60,000 nt of DNA. Origin: Bugula neritina. Lineage: Eukaryota; Bryozoa; Gymnolaemata; Cheilostomatida; Bugulidae. A program made the translations under genes and the position numbers. The stretch covers positions 29,619,628-29,679,627 of the forward strand of contig OZ037767.1 in the NCBI GenBank assembly GCA_964035545.1. Direction: 5' to 3'. Positions 41,395 to 52,400 of this stretch are shown here, piece after piece; within the stretch, counting starts at the first letter, position 1; every line of letters starts with the position of its first letter. The notes under the pieces were generated by a model. The model worked only from the letters and a program-made list of their open reading frames with translations, was not told the origin of the DNA and searched no databases.

Positions 41395-43403
41395 TTAGTT
41401 AGTTGCATCTAGCTTTTTCACAACCTCGCCGAAGATATCATCCACATTGCCTCTGGCATCGATCTAAAACAGTAAATAACAGGCTATGCATGTTTGAGGA
41501 TAATAAAAAAACTGCTGATATTTTATGAATGTATGTACCAAGTTATATTTTAATAGCACCACTTTTAGTACAATCATATAATTTCCCCATTTAGATAATC
41601 TCTCCAGCATGTATATGCTTTAAGCAATACTGTTTTTATTCATTTATTGTGCATAAATTACTACAGCTTTCTAAGGCATCATAATTTAAAGACATCTAAA
41701 CATAATATAAAATGGTAATTTTTAAATTATGCAATTTTTGCCATTGAACATAAAATGTAAAAATAACTGAAATACCTGAAATGCTAAAAATGCAAAAGAT
41801 TAACAATCAACAAGCTAAAAAAATTTCCAAAGAATGGCATCTACCATTTAGTATTCACTGAAAATCAACCCAATATTTCTCAAATTCACATTTCCACAAA
41901 TTTATTACTAATATTAAAGAAGAGCAGGGGTTTATAATTACTTCTATCATATTTTAAAAGCCTTCAAATTATATTTCCAAAATGGCGGCAAACCAGCTTA
42001 AATGTACAGGGATTGAAATTTTAATCAAACATAAGTTTTTTTTAGTTTTAGATAATAAACTAGATAAAACCCAAATTGCTGTAAAACTTTCTCTTTAATG
42101 TGTTTTCAGCTTACATATGTTTATGTACAGCTGTTCAACTCAAAGAAGTTTGAGTACAAAATGGCTGCCTACCTTGCACAGTAATGACTTGGCTTCATAG
42201 TGCTCCAGCACCTTGTCACAGTGATCGTGAAAGGTCTGCAATCTCTTCTTTATGGTCTCCTCATTGTCATCCACTCTGCCAGAGGTCTTGGCTCTGGAGA
42301 GCAATCTCTCCACCATCACATCATCTGGTACTTCAAAGTACAACACACAGGCAGGGGGGACAATCTAAAACGATGACCAAGTTCTTTGCATTTTTATATC
42401 TACTTGTATTTTATGTAAAGTTGTGTATTTTATTTTCATGTAGTGCGACATTATTTGTGACATAATAGTTGATAAGATGATAGTTAAATTTTCAACAGCT
42501 GCTAACTTTTTACAAGTTACCAGAGTATATAGGATTTGCTTATTATTTGTTACTCTGCACATACTTACCTCTGACTCATGTTACTCTGCACGTACTTACC
42601 TCTGACTCATATTACTCTACACATACTTACCTTTGACTCATATTACTCTACACACACTTACCTCTGACTCATACCACTCTACACATACTCACCTCTGACT
42701 CAAATCTGACACCCTGGTTAAGTTCTCTTGGATATCCATCAATGAGAAAACCTTTAGCATCTTTGTTTTTAATCATTGCTTCTTTGAGTAAAGTCAACAC
42801 CACATCCTGTTCAAAGCAGTGCATACAATAATATATTACACTACACCAAATATCCAGCAGTTCAATATGGAGTCATTGGTTTGCTTGCCATTTGAAGCAC
42901 TGCATTTCTATGAAATGGATGCAGTAATGAAGGAGTTGATAAAAACCTGTGATATAGATGACAAAAGTTGCCAAGGAAGTTATGTTCTCATGACAGTTTC
43001 AACTCTAAACCGAAAGATATTAAAAAAATAAAAGCCTACGCTTTTGTAAATTTTCCTCATTACTAAACTTAAATCTGTCATTCCAACAGTAAAATACGGT
43101 GTATAACTTAAACTGAATGGAAGCTATAGAAATGCTTATTATAAGTGAAACAACAAATTATAACAAATAAAGATATACTTAAATAAAATGAACTCACCAT
43201 GGATACTAAGGCACCGGACTCCATGATAGCATTGAGCTCTTTACCTCTCTCAGACCCAGACTGCACTTCCTCTCTTAGAAGATCTCCGGAGGAAAGGTGA
43301 CAGAAGCCGTACTTCTCTACAATCTTGGCACACTGAGTGCCTTTACCACAACCTGGTCCACCGACAACAAACACCACTTTCTTTCCTTTAAGCTCGGCCA
43401 TCT
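41395..43403 (-). CDS. AK5: AK5 unit 3: intact, AK1-like kinase domain
   Basis: Exons 43403-43198, 42806-42693, 42364-42173 and 41463-41395. P-loop [13 protein letters not shown]-site [11 protein letters not shown] and [14 protein letters not shown], and lid [19 protein letters not shown] all keep the catalytic Lys and Arg residues. It ends with [22 protein letters not shown], matching the AK1 C-terminus in length. This is the only unit predicted to be fully active. Confidence 0.93.
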
Positions 43404-46400
43404 CTGTAACAGTCAGTGTGATTCCTTATATAAATAGACTGACGTTGTACACCTCACATCTTGGGGGATTACTGTCAGCAGGTATGGTGGTAATATACAA
43501 GAACTTAACTAGCTAATTACATACAATAGTTTCATGTATTATTAGTAATAATGCTGCTACTCAACAAAAACTGTATTTAAGCCTTCAGTAAAACCTGAGT
43601 TCATATTTGATCTTATAGTAGCTATGTTCTAGATTGTACGTTTTGTAACGTACCCACTTTCTTACGGTACATTACAAAAGGATATGCACGTTAAAAGCTT
43701 TTATTGTAAGAGAGAGATGTAGTAGCTAGTTTTAGCGTTTTACCTTTGGCTATAACTACTGCATAGATTAAGGAATCCTGCATTACAGTCAAACAGTATA
43801 GACATAGTAAAGTAATTACAATATATTATTATGGTTTAGCTTTACTCTACACATAATGTAGTAGTTACGGCTGCATGCTTCTAATAGAAGTAACAGCATG
43901 CAGCTATTCACTGCAATAGCCTCATATCACTAGATGTTGTTAATATAATCAAACTTAGTATTTAGTCAAATTGCTACTGCAAAGACTTGGTGTACTTCTG
44001 TATAACATTAGGAAATTTGGTCAAAAGAAGAAAAGCTCTAAGACTGAAATGTACGAGTAACTAAAACATAAAAAAAAAACAAAATCACTAGACTTTTATT
44101 TTAAGTTTTTATAATTTTCAAGATCTTATGCAAGACTGTATTTAATTATTAGCTACTTGCAAGGCATTATTTCTAAGTTGCAGTTGTCTATCGCTGTATT
44201 ATTTACTTGTTTATGATTTTGAGTACCTATAAATTAGTAGCTAATAATGCGTGACTGGTTTTGCTAAGTAACAATGAACAATTAGTAGCAACCTCATTAG
44301 AATATAATTATAATATCAATTTAATTTGTATCAATTTAACCTAAAAACTAAGCTAAAATATCTAAAACTAAAATCAACTGAAGTAAACTTACTAAATGCT
44401 GCTCCCATTTCCCAACAATGCAGAATAACACAACAATGCAGACAACACAATCAAGTTACTGTAAATTATACATTGTTAACAGTTGATTGTTGAAAACAAG
44501 GTAGAAAGTAGCAGATAATCATTTTTGGAAAAAGAGTGAGTAACTCCAAATGTAGAAATATCATGTGAAGTTTGTTAGTTGCAGTAGTATTTGTAATATT
44601 AATTCAAACTTCCAGTATACAGCCTACAGCAAGAAATTGGGAAAGAATTATAGAATTTCTGAAAGATGTGTTATTTAAACAATATGTTAAGCACCACTCA
44701 AATAAACACATGACTATGGAGTTGTAAGATTTTCTTTTCAATATCAACAGTTTACCTTCTGCAGTCTCTTTTTCAAGATCAGTAGCTTCTTTGCTAGTTT
44801 CCGCTTCCTGTTTGCTAAGTTCCGACACTTCTTTGCTAGCTTCTGTTTCCTGCTTGCTGATTTCGGACACTTCCTTGCTAGCTTCTGTTTCCTGTTTGCT
44901 GATTTCGGACACCTCCCTGCTAGCTTTTGTTTCCTGTTTGCTAAGTTCAGATATTTCCTTGCTAGCTTCTGTTTCCTGCTTGCTGATTTCGGACACTTCC
45001 TTGCTCACGTCTGATTCCTCCTTACCACTTCCTGTGTTGTCGGCTGTCTTGGAAGGACTGACTGCTACTTCTCCAGTTGTGTAAGCAACTTCAGCTGCGA
45101 CTGGCTCTTCCACAACTAACAGACCAATCAGAAATAGTGTTATGTTTACGTGATTAGTAATAGTAGCTAATTAGAACAATAGTAATTGAATAAATCCCAG
45201 GAGTGGATAAACAAGGGAAATATATATTAGAACATTATTAGTTTAGTTTTATTTATGTATATATGATAATTATTGACATCACTTATTAGTTATCATCTCC
45301 ATGAAAGTACACAGTGTTCAAACATGCTACTTTTTGTTGAGCAAAACTTTCAACTGTTGATTGAAGATTTAATTTATGATTCAAGTATTTCACTTATTGA
45401 GTGGGTGATTTCAGTTTTATTAATTTTCTAAAAGTCAGAATTAACTAAAACACCGTAGTTTGCATTTGATTCTAAAAGTATCGTGTGCAAAGCCAACATG
45501 GAAAGCATCATTAATTCGGTGGTTTTACATGATACATTTTTAGTGAATTTAATAACTTGTGAAATTTGATTTTAGTAAAAAAAAATATTCTTTTCTCTTA
45601 CATTTATTGTTTTAATTGATAATAAAACTTTGTGAAACAGTTTTCCCTAAACTTCATGAATTAGCTAGAAAATTTGCAACCCCAAAAGGTCTGTAGTAGT
45701 TATTAATAGACGAATAGCTTTGGCTAGCTGCAAAAACACTAGTGACTAGTTATGTAGTACAAGAAAATCAATAATATTGCTTGTTTGAGATTGGTTGGTT
45801 AGTAATTGTATATTTGCAACCAGTAAATGATGTTACATATTAACCTGCAGGAGTTATCCTGATGGCAGAATCATTATGGCAATTGCCGCCCAATAAGGCA
45901 GCGCTAACAATCTACCACCCACGCCCACACACTTATTGCACTAAAGTTTATCTCACGAGAATGTGATATAGCTAACATGCTTAGTTATTCTTTTATTTCA
46001 CCAGCTTAAGCTTGCAAACACCGATATCTACACAATTGACCTCTAGTCAGCTGACACAATTGACCTCTAGTCAGCTGGCACACTGACCCCTAGTCAGCTG
46101 ACACACTGACCTCTAGTCAGCTGACACAACACAACATAAGTAGCTTAGAGGTAGTTTAGATATCAGCTGATGTATAAACTTCCTCTAAGCAAGTGTTGAT
46201 GAAGATAAAACACTGCAACTGCAAAGTTTGTGAATAACTCAATGCAGAGATTGGGGTTTTGCTTAGTTTGGGTTTACAAGTTTTAGTTTGGTGTTTGAGT
46301 TAAGAAAGTGTTTTGTAGTCAGACAGCTTCTCAGACTAAAAACTGCAGTAAGAACTTGTACTATTTAAAAAAACTGCATTTCTCTACATTCTTTCAAAGT

Positions 46401-49400
46401 AGTAGGTACATTATATGTAACTATGCCTTGCAAGTTAATTACAAGCAACATTAAATACACTGACTAATTAACCGATGTAATAATCATTACTAAATAAAAC
46501 AGAATACAATACTCGCTGGTAACAACTACATTCCTTTACTGCAGGTAAATATTAGCTCAAGTTAATGTTACCAACTTACCCTCTGGCTGAATTTCTGGAC
46601 TAGTCTACAACATAACATACATGAGTTACTATGGCAACGGAATATAAATACTAGAGACTTTACATTACTAGTGAAAGTACAACTACCATCATCAGCAGAT
46701 GATGAAGTAACTACTGATGCATGAACCAGCAGAGTCTGTATGCAATGTGTGAATGACAACTTAGATAATAGTTTATACTAACCAGTATTCTATAAGCTGT
46801 GACATACCCTACTATACTGTACTGTACTTAGTGCTGTGCTGTATATTTAGTACTAGTAACAATAGCCTAGTTCCATACAGCATTGTTTACATTCTTTGGT
46901 CTATGTTTAGTTACTAGTGAGTGAGGTTATCAAATACAATAAATAGTATGTCAGTTTTATACACAATACTCTAGTAACATGTAATTCATTGGAATAAATT
47001 ACTATACAATATAGGGTAGTCTTTCACAGTCTACGACAGCTGTCACAATAGGAAGCAAGATGTGTTATTATAAAATGGGCATTGCAACTAGCATTTTAAT
47101 ACAGATGGAGGAAAACTTCTTAATTTCATATCTTTGACAATATTACTTATATTTGCCACTGTTGTATAAATCAACCGTTTTAACATACGAATTGAATTAA
47201 CATAATTTTTCAATTTGTGTACTAATATAATATATATAGTAGCTATGTTTTATAGTCAAGACAACTCCCGGGATCAGTTTACAATAAACATACAGAGTAT
47301 ATTGAGTTACCTCTACAGGGTCAAGGTTGGGTAACAGCTGACTGATGGTGTTGTACAAGTTAGTCTGAATCTCATCAGTTGTTTTTCCAGATGTATCAAT
47401 CTGCAGAACGTATGTAGAAGTGTGAAATATGCAGAATATTTAAATTCATAGATAGGAGTAAATCAGGAAATGGACTGAAATGTTTGTCAACAGCAACTAT
47501 TGTTTACAAATCAATATGCTCATTAAATATTTGGAATGTTTATAGATTGTGGCAGATGTTACATGACTGCAGTGTTGGTGGTCTAGTATTATATAAACAA
47601 AAGTTGATGCCTCAATTCTTATATTTACTTTACATTTTGAAGCATTTAAATAAGAAATAAAATGGATACGCAGGCCTAAAATCTTTCAACTTGAGTAATT
47701 TAAAAGCTTAAATTAATTTATATTGAAATGCGTTCACAGTCACTACTAGCAGTAGCATACTTCTCACCACTTTCAGCTTGTTATGGCTGTCCAAATGTTT
47801 AGCAACTTCCAATGTCTTTGATGCGTACAGTTCGGCTTTATGACTCGGTGTGATGGGGTTTCCCTCCATCTTGCTATCCAGCATAACTGCCATGTGAAGT
47901 CCACCAATCTAACAACATCCAAGACTAGACATAACAAAGTGGTGCACATCAATGGCTTGTATGAGCGTGAAAAATGCAGCTCTCAATAAAAGTTTTTAAA
48001 ACATTGTTCAGAGACGGACGTTTACATCTAGTACAATCCTACAAGAATAGATGTGCTGTACAAATGGACAAAACAAGAAATTGAAGTACGCGGTTTAAAC
48101 ACTTTATAGAATATCTAGCAAATTGCTGAAAATATGATTGTCTTCATTAATTTGATAAAATTAATTACAATCAAAATAGTTAAATGACAATTTAAATAAA
48201 CAAGCTCTGGTTAGTAAACTGCAGGCCTTTTCACATTACTTGGGAGTTGCTTACTCAACGAAGGGCTATTTTACTGCATCACAGAATTTACTTGTTTATC
48301 TCAAGCAACTGAAAGTAACGCAGCAACACACTTGAATATGCCGAGAAAATAAAAAAACGAAGAAAACTGTTTTAGCCTTCTTTTTTCAATAAACATTTAG
48401 TTGCGCCAAACAAACCTGTTCGTTAAAATCTTCCAGCTGTTCTGAGGTTCGAGGAAATCCTTCAACAATATAAGCGTCTGCAGATTCGTGGAGTTTGACC
48501 TGAGAAAGTAGAGAATCTATAACAAGATCACGAGCGGCTAACTCCCCGTTATTCAAAACTTCAGTGAGTGCAGTTAACTTCTCTTTTGGTAGATCCTGAT
48601 TGGTTAGATTTTGTCTCAATATCGCCCCCATAGACAAGAGCACAGCTTTCGGCATCTTTTTAGCCAGAGTCAGACATTGGGAGCCTCTTCCACTTTCAGG
48701 AGCTCCTGCAAAAATACAGTTTTTAATAAAAAAATTTTTATTAAAATTTCATTTAAACATCTACTAGGTTTAGAGAGATTTTTTTCTAAAAAAAACTAAT
48801 GAAAACATTAGAAAATAAAACAAAGAATTGAATTGCAATATAATGTCACATAAACAAATTGTGAGAAACAAATCTTTAAAAAAGTTGAAGCTGCGACATA
48901 ATATTTATTAAATTATCACTTCAATAAAGACTATAGCACAAAGACCACAACATATCCTTTATTCTGATAAACATGGTTATTTAAAGTTTTTAGTATGACT
49001 ATAACTTATAAGGTCTTACCCATAACAAAAATGATGGGTGCCTCAGGCAGACCAGGTTTTCTCCCAGCATCTGTACTTGGCACTACAGAGATGCTGTCTT
49101 GCGTACTTTGAGTTGCTGATGTTTGTTCAGGTAGGCTGGAAACGTCAGAGTTTAAACTCTCTAAGTAAAGTATATAAACAGCAAGGTGAAAGAAGAAATG
49201 CATAATGAACTTTACGTATGGTGACAATGCTTTGGCTTTTATCAATATTAGAAGTTACCGATAGTTTTTAAAAAGATAATTATATGTAAGATGCATAATA
49301 GTCACTGCAACTGCAATATGAATACATTCAATCTGGAAGCATGATTACTTTTATATTAGTATTACCAAAAGATAGCATAGTGTACTGCAAATGTTAGTAA

Positions 49401-52400
49401 TACTTTAAATATTTCATATTGTACTGAACACCATTTAATCGTCTGCAAAGTTTTTTACATAGAGATATCGATTGCCCAATAGTAATAGAATAGCACACTT
49501 TTACCATTGCATCACATGTTGAACAAAACAGCTGTAAAAGTAACCTCAGACAACTAGTAAAACATTTAAACAATACAATAATTGCAGTTGTAACAATTGC
49601 TTCAGCTGACATATAATATTTTGTATAAAATATTGATTGTTGCATTTTACTGTTTGTTCTCTAAATTCAATTATTAATTATTTTTTTACAAAATATATTT
49701 TGGAAGTGAGGTCAATAACTATAATATTATAATTATGTTTGTTCTTTTTCTAAGGCAACTAGCCATCTATGATAAACCCTTAAATAAACTATATGTTAGT
49801 ATAAAAAATTACAAGAGCATATAATTAATAATATAGTTATATATTAAAACAGAATTACTATTGCCACTGAGACTATAAATTGAAAATTTGTTGATTGAAT
49901 AAAAAAACTGTAAATGTATAATCAGCAATTGGTGCAGTGCAAAAGCTCTAAATCATAACGTAAAGCACATCTTTAGAAACAACATTACGGTGAGTAACGA
50001 ATAGTGCAGCAGAACAGAAGAGACAACAGAAATCTCGTGACTGGACACTTTCACGTCAACAAAGATGTGCCTTACGTCCTGACAAACTGGAGTTGCTTTC
50101 CTGAAGAACTCGTTTCAAACGAGGATATGTTTGTATATAATAACCTGGATCTTTGCCAAAGAAACAGACATCTATGATGGTGATGATGTCATCAAATATG
50201 TCCTCTTTGTGTCCTTCCCGGGGAAACTGAAACCAAGTAAACTTTCTTATACCATAGTTTATTAAACTTTCAAGATTTTAGTTTTTCTATATTATGAATA
50301 TATTACTTTGTGTTGATAACTTTTTTGAGTACAATGAAAATTAATAAAATGCTATATTTACCAAGCATATCAAATCTAGCTGAGTAAATATTGCATATTT
50401 AAAAGCACAGCATACTCAATTCTAAAGCATTATTAGTATCAATACCGTCTGACTATTAGTTGCTTTGATAAACAATTTGATGTAAATGTTTTTCTGGTAA
50501 TTTAAAACTAGCGCACGTTTTACAAATAAGTAATGTAACTCCAAATATTATGTTCGAAAACAGCCTGAAAAGAATTTACTGCTCATGAGATGAAGCTAAA
50601 GTTTTCAAGTGACAGCTTCACTTTTTTGCTGACTCCATGTTGTGATGTCAGCAATGACTGGCAATGCAAATGCTTGCAGGTGGCACTAAACTAAATCTAC
50701 ACACCAGTCCTTATTCACACCATCCAAATGACTGAATCTAGCTAATAGAAGAATGAGAATAAGCCTAGTGTGAATAACTCACATGCATCAGCTTTTTATC
50801 TTTGTCGAGATGATGAATGGCAGGCAAAGTCTCTGACTTGAACAGCTGAAGTCGTCTCTTTATGGCGGCTTCGTGTCCGTCCAGTCGGTTACTCTGCACT
50901 TCCTGTTCCAGAAGCTTCTTGTAGCAGAATTCCTCGTCAAAGTCGAAGAGCAGTACAAGGTCATATCTGCCAAACTACATGAAATAAACAAATCCACTCT
51001 CTGACTGTCATGTGACCCAGAAATTTCTGAAACAGTCAATCAACATACAGTTTGAATAAGGTCAAATGTCGTCTGTGCCCAAATACCGAAAGCTGTCTTC
51101 ATCAAGTTTTTTCTAGCCTATGCCATAAATATTTGATGCAATTTTAAGCATCGGTACAGCCCTATAGCCACTTTATGTTATAACTGAGGAACCGCTTCAA
51201 GAAGCTGCTGGAAGCCAACAGCACTTGTTTCTTTGACCAACACTTAGCAACTCCTAGCAGCACCTGCCAGCAGGTTATATTACATAACATTGCTCAGACT
51301 ACCTGAGCCAATCACAGCAAACTTGATACTTACCATCTTTGTGAACTCCTCAGCCTGGTGTAGAGTCCTGGGATACCCCTGAATGAGGAAGCCTTCAGCA
51401 TTTGTGTTCATATTTATTGCCTCGACCAATGCTGACCTGGCAAAGTCATCAGCTGCCAGCTCACCTACCAAAGTGAATTTATATATTAGCTCCGGCGAGG
51501 GAATCACATAAATGTAGAGATTTTAGTTCTACATTTAACTTACGTCAGGGGTATAAAAGTTTCAATAAATTCTGAAGGCGGAAAAATCAACAATTCAAAG
51601 TAATTTTTTTCTACATGAAATTTTAGATTGAAGACTATACTTTGCTACTAAACATGCATTACGGGCTACAAATCTTATTTAAAAACCAATCTATAATTGC
51701 TAGCAAAGCAAATTCTTCAAATAATGTTATTTATATGCAACAGTATATGGGTAGTTTAGCTTCCCTGCTTGTAGTACACAGCATCTACATTACAGTTCAT
51801 CTCCTTCTCTTACGTAAGACATTGAACTAGTGACAACATGTCTCTAATTATTCTTTCCACAAAGCAAAGTTAATGGGTTTCCTAACTTACAGCAGTACGT
51901 TAAATGAACCAACTGTAAAGAATGCAAATATTAGTGTATCCAGTAGAATTACAATTTCTATGTGGTATTAGAAATATACATAATATTATGCAATATTTAT
52001 TAGCAGCTAATACTAAGAAGATGAGCAAGAAAAAAGGAGCTTACTAAGCCTGTAAAACTTGTAAAATATCTTGCACGTATTGCTTGTAAAACAGCTAGTT
52101 TATACCAATATAAAATTCTTGTCCTTAGTATATTAATTAAACAGTGAGTATTCATACCATTTGCTACAAATCTAAATTAGTTCCAACTTGCAACCTATTT
52201 CACTCAAGACAAGTATTAGAATAAGATGAAAGCTATGTGTGGGAGAGTTAAATCATTTCAAGTAGTAAGAAATTTCAATTTTTATCAACGCTGAAAAAAA
52301 TGAAAATGGGTATAAATTAACTATCTAGTTAAGAGAAAGTAATAAGAATATAAATCTTGTTCAGGCATTAGATTCTGCCATGAAACTCTAGCATTATATT

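Noticed and set aside
44393-44408. N-myristoylation site at MGAAFK in the short AK isoform
   Set aside because: The residue after the first four (Lys) does not fit the usual small-residue requirement, unlike myristoylated AK1-beta.
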